Source of the DNA: Polyangiaceae bacterium
GTDB lineage: Bacteria; Myxococcota_A; Polyangia; Polyangiales; Polyangiaceae
Direction: 5' to 3'
Length of the DNA stretch: 64,000 nucleotides
Assembly: GCA_015075635.1 (NCBI GenBank)
Contig: JABTUA010000001.1
Coordinates: forward strand, 2,418,001 to 2,482,000
Shown in pieces: positions 34,389 through 43,180 of this stretch; the stretch's first letter is position 1, and every line of letters begins with the position of its first letter. Under the pieces are notes generated by a model. The model ran no database searches, was not told the origin of the DNA, and saw only the letters and a list, made by a program, of their open reading frames with translations. Made by a program: the position numbers and the translations under genes.

Positions 34389-35354
34389 TCAGAACGTCAC
34401 GCCGATCTCCGCCGACACGTCCAGAGACAGCACCGCCCGCTCGTTCGTGATCCAGATGGTCGGTGCCAGGAGCTCTGCGGTGAGCTCGAGATCGTCGCCG
34501 AGCGGCGCGGACACGCCCGCCGCCGTCTTCACCACCGGGCCGTTCTTCGGCAGGTAGCCGCTGCCGAAGCGCAGGGGCACGGCCCAGCCCGCGCCGACGT
34601 CGATGCGGTATTCGAACAAGGCGACCGAGAGCACGTTGTGCGCGCGGCCCTCCTTGCCCTTCAGGTTGGCGTATTGGACGCCGATGCCGAGGGACGCCTC
34701 GTCGCTGAAGCGCCAGTCCGCCCGAGCGCCCGCCAGGTAGTTCTGAAACGGCCCCGGCGAGACCCCGAAGGCAGCTGCCCCGCCCAAGGCCAGCCGGAAG
34801 CGGCCCTCCGGGAACGGCTCGCTCTCCGGCGCCACCGCCGGTGCGGGCGCAGGTGACGCCGCGGCCGAGCTCTGCGCGGGCGGCAAGAGCGAGCGCAGCG
34901 CCTGATCGATGGAAGCGTACAGATCCGAGGACACGCCGGCGGCCGCCGCGCTCCTCGGGGGCCCGCTCGCCGGGGAGACCTGCACGTTCACGAGGTAGCG
35001 GCCGCCGCTGGCGCTCACGCTGGCGAACAGCCCGAACGCCGAGCCACTCTGCTGGACCAGCCCGCTCGCGCGCTCGGGCGTCAGGGCGCCGGAGAGCCCG
35101 GTCGCGACTCGGGACGTCGTGGTCGGATCGGTGAGCTCGTAGCCCAGGCGACCCGCGCTCTGCCCGAGCTGGCGCTCGACCAGCGCGCTGAGGCTCGGGT
35201 CGATGCCAGGGGCGACGTGCACGCTGAACACGGCGACGCGAGGCGCGGGTGCGGGTGCAGGTGTGGGTGCGGGTGCGGGTGCGGGTGCGGGTGTGGGCTG
35301 GGCGCCGGCCGCGGAGACGAGAGCGAGCCCGAACAGGGCGACCCGTACTCTCAC
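34389..35354 (-). CDS. Outer-membrane-like protein with Pro/Ala linker
   Basis: 321 aa from the GTG at 35354, which overlaps the upstream stop (GTGA). A signal peptide (VALFGLALVSAAGAQPT) leads to a PAPAPTPAP linker encoded by hexanucleotide repeats. A small alpha/beta domain follows (RVAVFSVHVAPGIDPSLSAL). After a second Ala/Pro linker, the last 130 or so residues have alternating beta patterns and end in Phe (VSAEIGVTF), as barrel proteins recognised by BAM do. It is last in a three-gene overlapping operon. Function is unknown. Confidence 0.65.
   Translation of the reverse strand: MRVRVALFGLALVSAAGAQPTPAPAPAPAPTPAPAPAPRVAVFSVHVAPGIDPSLSALVERQLGQSAGRLGYELTDPTTTSRVATGLSGALTPERASGLVQQSGSAFGLFASVSASGGRYLVNVQVSPASGPPRSAAAAGVSSDLYASIDQALRSLLPPAQSSAAASPAPAPAVAPESEPFPEGRFRLALGGAAAFGVSPGPFQNYLAGARADWRFSDEASLGIGVQYANLKGKEGRAHNVLSVALFEYRIDVGAGWAVPLRFGSGYLPKNGPVVKTAAGVSAPLGDDLELTAELLAPTIWITNERAVLSLDVSAEIGVTF
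35245..35298 (+). repeat. Hexanucleotide tandem repeat GCGGGT
   Basis: Nine consecutive 6-bp units (GCGGGT with GCAGGT, GTGGGT and GTGGGC variants), read on the minus strand as Pro-Ala/Pro-Thr dipeptides in the linker of the outer-membrane-like protein. Copy-number change would alter linker length but not the reading frame. Confidence 0.8.
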
Positions 35355-36205
35355 CGCCGACCCCGCCGGCAGACCAGCGCGCCGAGCACGAGCGCGAAGA
35401 GAGCCGCGACGCCGCCGGCGGGCGGTCTCGGCGCCGCGCTGCATCCCTCGAAAAACGGCGGGGCGACGGTCTCGGTACACACCTCCTTCGCGCCGCTCGC
35501 GCTCACCTTGCCCGTGAGATCCCGGGCCACCGCCGCGAAGCACACGTCGCCCTCCCCGTCGCCGAGCGTGCGCTCGACGCGCAACCTGCTGCCCGGGCTC
35601 GGGATGCGCTGCACGCCGATCGGCTCCGGCGCGCTCTCGTCGACGTTGGGGCCCTTGGTCTGGAACACCACGACCATCAGCGACTCGCGGCCGCCGTCGT
35701 CGCTGGCGTCACCCAGCTCGAGGTCGAAGAGGTAGCGGTCCTCGAGGCTGTCCGTGCAGTCGTCGCGCTCGCGGTCCACGTCCCAGGAGATGCCGGAGAG
35801 TCCCTCGAACTCGGGGGGCGCCTCGTCGAGCGCGCTGCCCACCGTGAACTCCACGCTCGCGCCCTTGCCCAGGCTCCCCGAGTTGACGCCGCGCAGGCGC
35901 GGCCACTCCACCGAGTACTGCTCGCCGGGCAGGAGCTCCACCGGCGTCACGCTGAGCAGGGTCTCCGCCTCGCTCCACTCACCGCTCAGGACCTGCTCGC
36001 CGCCCGCGCCGCTGAGCGTGATGTCCTCGCCGGTGTACGCGGCGTTCGAGCGGTAGCGCGCGAAGAGCTTCGCGTTCGGCGGCACGGCGCTGGCGCCGTC
36101 CGGAGGCACGACGAACACCAGGTCGGGCCGGTTGCACGCCGCGTCGGCCCGGTGCTGGAGGAGCAGGACCGAGAGCGCGATGGTGACCTGTGCCCAGAGC
36201 CTCAC
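35351..36205 (-). CDS. Exported protein with MYXO-CTERM-like tail
   Basis: 284 aa from the GTG at 36205, overlapping the upstream lipoprotein stop (GTGA). A signal peptide (VTIALSVLLLQHRADAACN) is followed by a beta-sandwich-like domain (DLVFVVPPDGASAVPPNAKL; VTPVELLPGEQYSVEWPRLR), suggestive of an Ig-like or fibronectin-like fold. The C-terminus has FEGCSAAPRPPAGG, a helix VAALFALVLGALVC and RRGRR. That Cys-helix-Arg arrangement matches MYXO-CTERM-type sorting tails. Its own stop overlaps the next gene's GTG. It is probably surface-exposed. Confidence 0.7.
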   Translation of the reverse strand: MRLWAQVTIALSVLLLQHRADAACNRPDLVFVVPPDGASAVPPNAKLFARYRSNAAYTGEDITLSGAGGEQVLSGEWSEAETLLSVTPVELLPGEQYSVEWPRLRGVNSGSLGKGASVEFTVGSALDEAPPEFEGLSGISWDVDRERDDCTDSLEDRYLFDLELGDASDDGGRESLMVVVFQTKGPNVDESAPEPIGVQRIPSPGSRLRVERTLGDGEGDVCFAAVARDLTGKVSASGAKEVCTETVAPPFFEGCSAAPRPPAGGVAALFALVLGALVCRRGRR

Positions 36206-36822
36206 GGCTTGCACAGGACGTCCTCGCAGTCGCCGAGCATCTCGCCGCTGTCCCCGTCGTCGTCGAGATCGAAGGTGTCGCGGCAGCAGTAGCCATTGTC
36301 GAGGCAGCACTGCTCGAGCTCCGGCGAGTACTTCTTGTCCTTGGCGATGCTCTTGCACTCCGGCGGAGGATCGTGCTCCTTGCACTTGCCGAAGCTCTTG
36401 CCGTCCGCCGTGCAAGTCTGGACACCCCAGTACTTGCAGTACGAGTTGAAGCAGACCCGCTCGCTGCCCGGCATGCAGGCTTCACACTTCTCCGGGCAGG
36501 CGCTCCACGCCCCGCTCACGCAGTATTGCTCGCCGCCGCCCGGGCAAGGGACGGGCGACAGCTCGTCGGTCTGGCCGTCGCAGTCGTCGTCGGTGCCGTT
36601 GCAGACCTCCTCGCTCGGCACGCAGACGTTCGGCTGCTGGGCGTCAGGCAGACCAGCGGCGCCGGCCGCTCCACCCAGGCCGGCATCCGGCGGGGTCTCT
36701 CGGCCGTCGATCCACTCGAAGTCGTCGGCGTCCAGGCCGCTGCGGCTGCAGGCAAGGGCAAGCCCCAGGGCCCCGGCGAGGGGGAGACCCAGGCGAAGCA
36801 CGCGGCGAAGGGGGTGGGGCAT
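36202..36822 (-). CDS. Lipoprotein with MopE-like Asp/Cys motif
   Basis: 206 aa from the ATG at 36822. The signal peptide ends in lipobox LALAC (LGLALACSRSGL). A short Gly/Ala linker leads to VCNGTDDDCDGQTDE, the putative metal-binding motif seen in MopE-like proteins. Many further cysteines follow (CPEKCEACMPGSERVCFNSY; CCLDNGYCCRDTFDLDDDG). It is first in an operon with the MYXO-CTERM-tailed and outer-membrane-like genes, joined by GTGA overlaps. The three may form an envelope complex; this is inference. Confidence 0.75.
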   Translation of the reverse strand: MPHPLRRVLRLGLPLAGALGLALACSRSGLDADDFEWIDGRETPPDAGLGGAAGAAGLPDAQQPNVCVPSEEVCNGTDDDCDGQTDELSPVPCPGGGEQYCVSGAWSACPEKCEACMPGSERVCFNSYCKYWGVQTCTADGKSFGKCKEHDPPPECKSIAKDKKYSPELEQCCLDNGYCCRDTFDLDDDGDSGEMLGDCEDVLCKP

Positions 36823-36942
36823 CACGGAGGGCTCGGGTTGGAACACGACGTGAATGCAAGGCGGGAACCAGTCCACACCGGGCCCGACATGAGCGAAAGT
36901 AGCAGCTCGGGCGGACCTTGACCATCGACCCCCGAGCACCCA

Positions 36943-37881
36943 ATGCAGGTAACGACGCGGCTGATTTCTCGGGTGATCGCCCTTTGTTGTGCGATCTCCG
37001 CGACGACCGCGTCGGCTCATGCGCAGCCCGCGCCGATCCCCGCGCCCGAGCCAGCGGGCGAACCGCCGGCTACACCGCCGAGCGAACCGGCGGCTACACC
37101 CGAGCCGAGCAGCTCCCCGGCCGCCCCGGAGCCCGCGCCGCTGCCGCCGCCCTACCGCGCCCCGGCCTACTCCGCGCCGCCCCCCGGCTGGGCGCCCGCC
37201 CCGGTTTTGCCCCCCGCGCCGACCGGCCGCTCCGCGCGCATCGGACACGCGCACGCCGACCGGGTCGTGCTCCTGCCCACCGCGTACACGCATCCCGAGG
37301 GCACGCTGTACTTCAGCAGCAGCGAGATCGTGCTGCTTCAGGCGGGCTACGCCGTGAGCGACACCACTCAGATCACGCTCACCGGCGTCCCGCCCATCGC
37401 CGAGGGCCCGGACACGCTGTACTTCTTCGACTTGAGCCTGAAGAGCGCGTTCTTGCGCCAGGGGCCGCTCCGGCTCGCCGGCATCGGCTCGGTGACGGGG
37501 CTGTTCGGCGTCGAGGACGCGAACCTCGTGCTCGGTCGCGTGGGCGGCGTCGCCGAGCTCTGCCTCGACCGGAAATGCGAATCGAGCGCGAGCCTCTCGA
37601 GCCACATGCTGCTGGCCGGGCCGGCGACCTTCATGGTCAACGGCGTCGGCGCCATCTGGCGGCTCTCTGACGGCGCGGCGCTGTTGCTCGAGGTGGACAC
37701 CGCCGTCCCGCTCGGCGGCGAGGTCGGCGAGCTCAGCGGCATCGTCGTGGCGCCGGGCTTCCGCTTCCCCTACCGCACCTGGTCGCTGGATCTCGCGGCG
37801 GTGCGCCCGCTCGACACCGAGGAGGAGCCCGAGATCGCGTTCCTGCCCTGGATCTCGTTCACCTACCGCTTCTTGCCGTGA
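36943..37881 (+). CDS. Exported Pro-rich, beta-rich outer-membrane-like protein
   Basis: 312 aa. A signal peptide (VIALCCAISATTASAHAQP) precedes about 70 residues of Pro/Ala/Glu-rich linker. The C-terminal 210 residues contain alternating beta patterns (GTLYFSSSEIVLLQAGYAVS; LTGVPPIAEG; WISFTYRFLP) like a small beta-barrel or beta-propeller. Its sequence resembles no family I can name. It is divergent from the MopE-like lipoprotein operon. The following 231 bp to a convergent lipoprotein gene hold no gene that I can support. Confidence 0.65.
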   Translation: MQVTTRLISRVIALCCAISATTASAHAQPAPIPAPEPAGEPPATPPSEPAATPEPSSSPAAPEPAPLPPPYRAPAYSAPPPGWAPAPVLPPAPTGRSARIGHAHADRVVLLPTAYTHPEGTLYFSSSEIVLLQAGYAVSDTTQITLTGVPPIAEGPDTLYFFDLSLKSAFLRQGPLRLAGIGSVTGLFGVEDANLVLGRVGGVAELCLDRKCESSASLSSHMLLAGPATFMVNGVGAIWRLSDGAALLLEVDTAVPLGGEVGELSGIVVAPGFRFPYRTWSLDLAAVRPLDTEEEPEIAFLPWISFTYRFLP

Positions 37882-38112
37882 TCAGAGTCCGGCTTCGCTC
37901 TTTCGCGCCCCGCGATTGCGACCGGGGCCTGCCTGCTGCGCGGTACTCGTCGAGACCCGCTCAGGAAGCGCTCGGCGACTACCTCCACCTGACGACGGAG
38001 TGCGCCGGCCCACCCCTCCGGGTATCGCGAAGCGCGTTCGCCGGCATTCTCGCGGGTTCTCGACCTCAGTGGCAGATCGCGATCTGCTCATGTCAAGACG
38101 GCGAAAGTCGAG

Positions 38113-39180
38113 TCAGAACTCGTCGTCGTCGTCGCCGAGCTCCGCGCTGTAAGAAACCACCGCGGCGGCACCACCGACGACGGCCAGCGGGTTCCAGGGC
38201 GGCGTGACCTGGCCAACGACCGCGGAGTTGTCGACGATCAGGTAATACTGCCCCTTCCGCACCGGGATGCGCTTCTTGGTCTCGCCGCCCGGCGGCAGCG
38301 CAAACCCGGTGATCGGCGGCCCCGGCGGCGGCCCGAGGGCCGCGCCTTTCTGCAGCCCCTCGCGCCACAGATCGCCCGTGCCGCGCGGGAAGAGCAGCGC
38401 CTCCACCGCGGGGCCGTCCACGCGCATGCGGAAGAACAGCGCCTGCTCGTCGTCGGCGACCTCGAACGGGCCGAGGAAATCGATCTGGTTGGCGCGGATC
38501 TCGGTGGTCTCGTTGGCGAAGACGTAACGATCGCCCTTAGAGGTGTCGAACGGGCGCTTCGGCTTCTGCGGGGGTTGCAGGATGCCCAGGGTGAAGTCGT
38601 CGCCGTCGTCGCCGTGCAACACCGTGAACCCGCTGGCCAGCTGGCTCGAGACGATCTGCGAGCCGAACTGATCGACCATCCAACCGGCGGGGGTCTTGAG
38701 CCCCCAGTTCACCACCTTGTTCTCGACCGAGCCGACCTGGAAGTCCGGTCCCTTGAGGATGCGCGGATCCTTGGCCCAGACGTAGATGTGCTCTTCGCCC
38801 ATGAAGAAGTCGAAGCGGTACTCGATGGACGCGCTCACGGCGAAACCGACCCGCCCCGCCACCGGCGTCCACGCGAAGCCGGTGCCGCCGAAGTGCAGGG
38901 TCATGCTCTTCCGGTCGTCATGGATCTCGTGGGTGCACTGCGTGGGGAAGAAGCGTCCGATGGTGTTGCCGGTGGGAGTGAGCTTGAGCGGGGCGCCGCG
39001 CTTGAGCATCTCCGGACACACCTTCGAGGCACCGAAGTTCGAGAACAGCCACCAGCGCAGGGCGGGGCTGGCGTTCACCGGACCCTTCACGCACGGGCAG
39101 CCCACACCGAGCACCAGCACGCAGAAGAGGCCCAGGAGCCGGAGCCGGAGCGGAACGACCCGGGTAGGCTTCTTCTTCAT
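38113..39180 (-). CDS. Lipoprotein of unknown function
   Basis: 355 aa from the ATG at 39180. A basic start (MKKKPTRVVPLRLR) and hydrophobic stretch end in lipobox LGVGC (VLVLGVGCPCVKG). The mature part is mixed alpha/beta with many aromatic residues (FGGTGFAWTPVAGRVGFAVS; GEEHIYVWAKDPRILKG). The end is a hydrophobic stretch with an acidic tail (GDDDDEF). Family not recognised. It follows the propeller-haem lipoprotein on the same strand, 76 bp apart. Confidence 0.7.
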   Translation of the reverse strand: MKKKPTRVVPLRLRLLGLFCVLVLGVGCPCVKGPVNASPALRWWLFSNFGASKVCPEMLKRGAPLKLTPTGNTIGRFFPTQCTHEIHDDRKSMTLHFGGTGFAWTPVAGRVGFAVSASIEYRFDFFMGEEHIYVWAKDPRILKGPDFQVGSVENKVVNWGLKTPAGWMVDQFGSQIVSSQLASGFTVLHGDDGDDFTLGILQPPQKPKRPFDTSKGDRYVFANETTEIRANQIDFLGPFEVADDEQALFFRMRVDGPAVEALLFPRGTGDLWREGLQKGAALGPPPGPPITGFALPPGGETKKRIPVRKGQYYLIVDNSAVVGQVTPPWNPLAVVGGAAAVVSYSAELGDDDDEF

Positions 39181-39256
39181 CGAGTCCGTCTTACTCCGGA
39201 TCGGCGCACACAGCGACACATGTCGTCCTACGCGCGGAGGGCGCCGCCCCTCCCCT

Positions 39257-41383
39257 TCAGGCCGGACCGGGCAGCGCACAGAAGCCGCCGATACACTGGA
39301 TCTTGGAGCCGGGCGGCAGGCAGCAGTCCGCCACCGTGGTGCACTTCTCCCCGACCAAGGCGCACTGGTTCGTGGGGGGCGGCACGCACTTGAAGGTGCC
39401 GTCGCCCTGGTCGCGGCAGAAGCCGGTGCAGCACTCGTAGCCCTCGTTGCACTCGAGGCCGTTCTGCTTGCAGGGCTCGAGCGCCCAGTACCCGCTCATG
39501 TTGATGGTGCTGAGATCTTGTCCCGGCAGCCAGAACGCCGGATGGCTCGGGTCTTTCCCCGGTTGGGGGTTCAGGTCCACCGCCGAGACCCAGAGCTGCT
39601 TCCTGTTCTCCGTGGTGGAGTCGCTCGTGGACTGCATGCGGTTGCCGTAGTCGCGGGGGCTGAAGAACACGACCCAGATGTAGCCGCCGACCGCGACGGG
39701 GTTGACCGTGGGCTGGTAGCTCCGGAGCTGGTCCTTGGCGGGCAGGCTCGTGCCGCTCGCCGCCGAGAGCTCGATCTCGCCGACCTGCTTGGCGACGTCC
39801 GCGATGTAGAGCTTGTTGTGCCCGGTCAGGTTGTTGCCGGCGCCGTACTTGGCCCGGCTGTAGTCGCCCTTCTGGTAGAGGATCCACTTCGAGTCCGGGG
39901 AGAAGCTCGGGAACGCGATGGCCAGGTTGGCCCCGTTCACGATGTTCTTCCGATTGCTGAAGGTCAGCGTGTTCTGGTCGAACTCGAACACGTCGAGGTC
40001 CGCCCGGGTGAACTCCACCGGGTAGGCGCCGGTCACGTTGCTGGAGAACGCCAAGAGCTTCCCGTCCGGGGAGAACACCGGATCGCACACCTTGTCCGCG
40101 ATGCCGTCCAGGGCGCTCGCCACCGCGGCCCCGGTCTTGGCGTTCGCCAGGTGCATCGACATGTTCAGATCGTTGTGCACCGCGTAGGCGCCGTCGGGCG
40201 AGAGCGCGAGGTAGATCGTGGTCGAGGTGTAGGAGCTGATTTGCACGACGGGCGGCGTGCTCTGCGTGAGATCGATCGTGCCCCAGGGGCTCGCGGTCGA
40301 GCCCGTCTTCTCGAACACGGTGGCCAGCGTCGAACCGTCCTTGCTCACGGTGTGGCAGGCCACGCAGCGCTTGCCGTTGCCGCCGGACTCCCAGGGCGGC
40401 TGCGTGCCGTTGTAGTTGGCGGGCGCGGGGCTGCCGAGCTGATTGGCGGGACCCGGGTCGAACACGGCCACCGGGCTCGACGCTCCCGGGGCGATCTTCA
40501 TCAGCGTGCCGGTGTTGACCGCCCAGTAGTAGATGGTGCCGCGCAGGTTGCCGGGGGCGATGGTCCAGCTCTGGGACATGGCCTGATGGGCCGCGCCGGC
40601 AGCGTCCAAGCGCGAGACCTTGACGCTCACCGGCGAGCCGTCGCTGCTCTCCGTCAGCGCCGTCCACCACTCCTTCTTCATGCTGAAGCGACTGGGCGGA
40701 TCGGCGCTGAAGTACGCCGTCAGCGTCACGGACTTGTCGGCGATCTCCAGCTTGTACTTGTCACCCGCCCCGCCGCCGCTCCACATCAGCTCGGGCGCCA
40801 GGATCCCCCGGGCGAACACCGTCTGGTCGTACGGGTAGAGCAGCGTGCCGCTCGGGTTGGCGTCCGGCGTCTTGAACTTGTCCTTGTCCGACTGCGGCAG
40901 GTTCGCGGTGTCGTCCTCGAACTTCAGGTTGATGGTCGCGCTGGCTGTGGCGGTGAGGGCGCCGTAGGTCGCAGTGACGGTGCCGGAGCCGCCCTTGTTG
41001 CCGTGGGCCTTGAGGCTCGCTGCCGGCGAGATCAGCCCGAGGTCGAGCCGGTCGAAGCTCCAGGTCGCGCTGACGGCGGTGGTGCCGCCGCCCTTGAGCT
41101 TGCCCACGGCCTTGAACTGCGCTGGCGTGCTGGTGCCGTTCAAGACGTCGATGATCGCGCTCGCCGGCTCGACGCTGAGCGACTCGATCTCGCTCTGGGG
41201 TCCGTCGAAGATCAAGCCGGAGTCGGCGCCCGTGCCGCCGCCACCGGACGCGCTGCTGCCGCCGGTGCCGACCGAGCCACCGGTGTTTCCCGCGACCCCT
41301 CCCCCTTCGTCACCGCCGCAGGCGTGCGCGACGCCGAAGCAAACCAGAGCGACCGCAAAGATGCTGCGCTTCGAGAGGGACAT
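39257..41383 (-). CDS. Beta-propeller lipoprotein with c-type haem motif
   Basis: 708 aa from the ATG at 41383. The signal peptide ends VAHAC (CFGVAHACGGDEG), then a Gly/Ser linker. An Ig-like region follows (VGKLKGGGTTAVSATWSFDR). A domain carrying CVACHTVSKDG comes next; CxxCH is a haem c attachment motif. PD40/WD40-like blades follow (YLALSPDGAYAVHNDLN; DPVFSPDGKLLAFSSNV; AFPSFSPDSKWILYQ). The C-terminus is a Cys-rich module (NEGYECCTGFCRDQGDGTFK; CCLPPGSKIQCIGGFC). It is probably an envelope electron-carrier or binding protein. No cytochrome maturation genes are in view. Confidence 0.72.
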   Translation of the reverse strand: MSLSKRSIFAVALVCFGVAHACGGDEGGGVAGNTGGSVGTGGSSASGGGGTGADSGLIFDGPQSEIESLSVEPASAIIDVLNGTSTPAQFKAVGKLKGGGTTAVSATWSFDRLDLGLISPAASLKAHGNKGGSGTVTATYGALTATASATINLKFEDDTANLPQSDKDKFKTPDANPSGTLLYPYDQTVFARGILAPELMWSGGGAGDKYKLEIADKSVTLTAYFSADPPSRFSMKKEWWTALTESSDGSPVSVKVSRLDAAGAAHQAMSQSWTIAPGNLRGTIYYWAVNTGTLMKIAPGASSPVAVFDPGPANQLGSPAPANYNGTQPPWESGGNGKRCVACHTVSKDGSTLATVFEKTGSTASPWGTIDLTQSTPPVVQISSYTSTTIYLALSPDGAYAVHNDLNMSMHLANAKTGAAVASALDGIADKVCDPVFSPDGKLLAFSSNVTGAYPVEFTRADLDVFEFDQNTLTFSNRKNIVNGANLAIAFPSFSPDSKWILYQKGDYSRAKYGAGNNLTGHNKLYIADVAKQVGEIELSAASGTSLPAKDQLRSYQPTVNPVAVGGYIWVVFFSPRDYGNRMQSTSDSTTENRKQLWVSAVDLNPQPGKDPSHPAFWLPGQDLSTINMSGYWALEPCKQNGLECNEGYECCTGFCRDQGDGTFKCVPPPTNQCALVGEKCTTVADCCLPPGSKIQCIGGFCALPGPA

Positions 41384-41462
41384 GGCCACATGCTACGGAC
41401 ACGCGCCCTCCGGTACAATTGCGCGAATTTGCGCGCGCTGGGTCAGCCTGGAATTTTCCGCC

Positions 41463-42359
41463 TCAGCCGAATGCGCGGCGCACCACGCTCTCCAGCGCTG
41501 ACACCAAGCTGGGGTCGTCGTTCAGAGCGCGCACCCGCGTGAGCTCGAGCCCGAGCTCTCGGGCCCAGCCCGCCGCCTCGACGTCCAGGTCGTAGAGCGT
41601 CTCGACGTGCTCGGCGGGAAAGCCGATCGGCGAGAGCACGACGCGCTCGGCTCCAGACGCCTTTTCCAGCTCGAGCACGCTCTTCAGATCCGGCCCCAGC
41701 CAGTCGCCGCCGTCGGCGCCCTGGCTCTGGAACGCCACGACCGTGTCGCGACCCAGGCGCTCGCTCACAGCCGTCGCGCAGGCGCGGAACTGGGCTTCGT
41801 ACGGATCCCCCTCACGGATGGCGCGGGTCGGCAAGCTGTGGGCCGTGAGCACGACCGCGGTCCGCTTGCCGTCCTCGCCCAACACCGAGCGGATCGCCGC
41901 CGCGAAGCCTTCGACCAGCGCGGGCTCCGTGCCCCACGGCTCCGTGGGCACGAGCTCCGGCGCGTTGGGTCCGAGCTCGGCGCGCACTGACGCGAGTGAG
42001 GCCTGGGCGGCCTCCCAGTAGACGTGCACCGAGAACGGCGCCAGCGGCAGCACGCACAGGCGCCGAAGCCGGAGCCCGCCGATGCCGCGCAGCACGTCTT
42101 CGACGGTGGGGCGCCAGAGCCGCATCCCGACCAGCACCGGCGCGTCGAGCCGCTTCGACAACGCCGAGGCCTGCGCCCGGGTGATGTCGAGCAGCGGCGA
42201 GCCACCGATGACCTCGTAGCGGTGGCGGATCTCGGCGCAGAGCTCCGGCGAAGCCGGCCGGCCGCGGCGGATCTGTTGCAGGAACGCCGGCAGGTCGTCG
42301 AGGTCGGTCACCGTGCCGTGCGCCACCAGGAGCACGCCGTCGTGGGGTCCAATCGGCAT
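41463..42359 (-). CDS. hemH: Ferrochelatase
   Basis: 298 aa from the ATG at 42359; upstream in-frame Met codons would add a poorly conserved leader. Motifs: VLLVAHGTVTDLDDLPAFL, LTAHSLPTRA with the catalytic His, and the ferrochelatase signature VLSPIGFPAEHVETLYDLD. It inserts iron into a porphyrin, either protoporphyrin IX or coproporphyrin III. Which one cannot be told, but the short length fits the soluble bacterial type. It is divergent from an SDR gene with a 12-bp palindrome between them. Confidence 0.88.
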   Translation of the reverse strand: MPIGPHDGVLLVAHGTVTDLDDLPAFLQQIRRGRPASPELCAEIRHRYEVIGGSPLLDITRAQASALSKRLDAPVLVGMRLWRPTVEDVLRGIGGLRLRRLCVLPLAPFSVHVYWEAAQASLASVRAELGPNAPELVPTEPWGTEPALVEGFAAAIRSVLGEDGKRTAVVLTAHSLPTRAIREGDPYEAQFRACATAVSERLGRDTVVAFQSQGADGGDWLGPDLKSVLELEKASGAERVVLSPIGFPAEHVETLYDLDVEAAGWARELGLELTRVRALNDDPSLVSALESVVRRAFG

Positions 42360-42389
42360 CGGACTCGAGCATAGGACGCTCGGCAGAGA

Positions 42390-42401
42390 AGGTGTACACC
42401 T
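42390..42401. promoter_or_regulatory. 12-bp palindrome between hemH and SDR gene
   Basis: AGGTGTACACCT is a perfect palindrome located just before the SDR ATG and about 30 bp from the hemH ATG. It could be an operator shared by the divergent genes. No regulator gene adjoins it, so this is a weak call. Confidence 0.35.
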
Positions 42402-42408
42402 CTCGGCC

Positions 42409-43173
42409 ATGTCGCTCATTCACTTGAAGGACAAGGTTGCCATCGTCAGCGGCGCGAGCCGGGGCATTGGCGAGGCCATCGCCCGCGCCTTCGCTGGCGC
42501 CGGCGCCAACTTGGTGCTCTCGTCGCGCAAGCTCGACGGCGTGCAGGCCGTGGCGGCCCAGCTCCGCGAAGGCGGCAGCGAGGTGCACGCCGTGGCCGCT
42601 CACGTCGGCAACACCGACCAGTGCCACGCCCTGGTACGGGAGACCGTGGAGCGCTTCGGTCGCGCCGACGTGCTGGTGAACTGTGCCGGCACCAACCCCT
42701 ACTTCGGCCCCATGGTGAACATCGATCCCGGCGCCTACGAGAAGACCTTCGAGGTGAACCTGCGCGGCGCCTTCGAGACCAGCCGCGCATTCGCCCAGCA
42801 CGTGATCGATCGCAAGGGCACGGGCTCCATCGTCACCATCACCAGCGTGGCGGGCCTGCGCGCGGCGCCGCTCCAGGGCGTCTACGGCATGACCAAGGCG
42901 GCGCTCGTCAGCATGACGCAGACCCTCGCCTTCGAGCTCGGCCAGAGCGGGGTGCGCGTCAACGCCATCGCGCCCGGGCTGGTCGAGACCCGGCTCGCGG
43001 CGGCCATCCTGGCGAGCCCCGAGATGCTGGAGCACGCGAACCGCCACACCGCCCTGGGTCGAGTCGGGCGCCCCGAGGAGATCGCCTCGGCAGCGCTGTT
43101 CCTGGCCAGCGACGCGGCGTCGTTCGTGACCGGTCAGACGCTGTGCGTCGACGGCGGCTTCACGGCCTTCTGA
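42409..43173 (+). CDS. Short-chain dehydrogenase/reductase
   Basis: 254 aa, standard SDR length. Cofactor motif SGASRGIGEAIA near residues 14-25, NCAG for the central sheet, and the catalytic Ser, Tyr159 and Lys163 (TITSVAGL; GVYGMTKAAL). The end VTGQTLCVDGGFTAF is the common C-terminal SDR pattern of FabG-like reductases and related dehydrogenases. SRK after the first strand hints at NADP use. The substrate cannot be assigned. It is divergent from hemH and convergent with a repeat lipoprotein gene. Confidence 0.92.
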   Translation: MSLIHLKDKVAIVSGASRGIGEAIARAFAGAGANLVLSSRKLDGVQAVAAQLREGGSEVHAVAAHVGNTDQCHALVRETVERFGRADVLVNCAGTNPYFGPMVNIDPGAYEKTFEVNLRGAFETSRAFAQHVIDRKGTGSIVTITSVAGLRAAPLQGVYGMTKAALVSMTQTLAFELGQSGVRVNAIAPGLVETRLAAAILASPEMLEHANRHTALGRVGRPEEIASAALFLASDAASFVTGQTLCVDGGFTAF

Positions 43174-43180
43174 GCTTGCC

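Noticed and set aside
37882..38112. A small gene in the 231-bp convergent gap
   Set aside because: The frames present are short, Arg-rich and unconserved in look; no ribosome binding site or motif.
38786..41542. Long plus-strand frame opposite two lipoprotein genes
   Set aside because: Shadow frame with no recognisable motif; the minus-strand genes have lipoboxes and a CxxCH motif.
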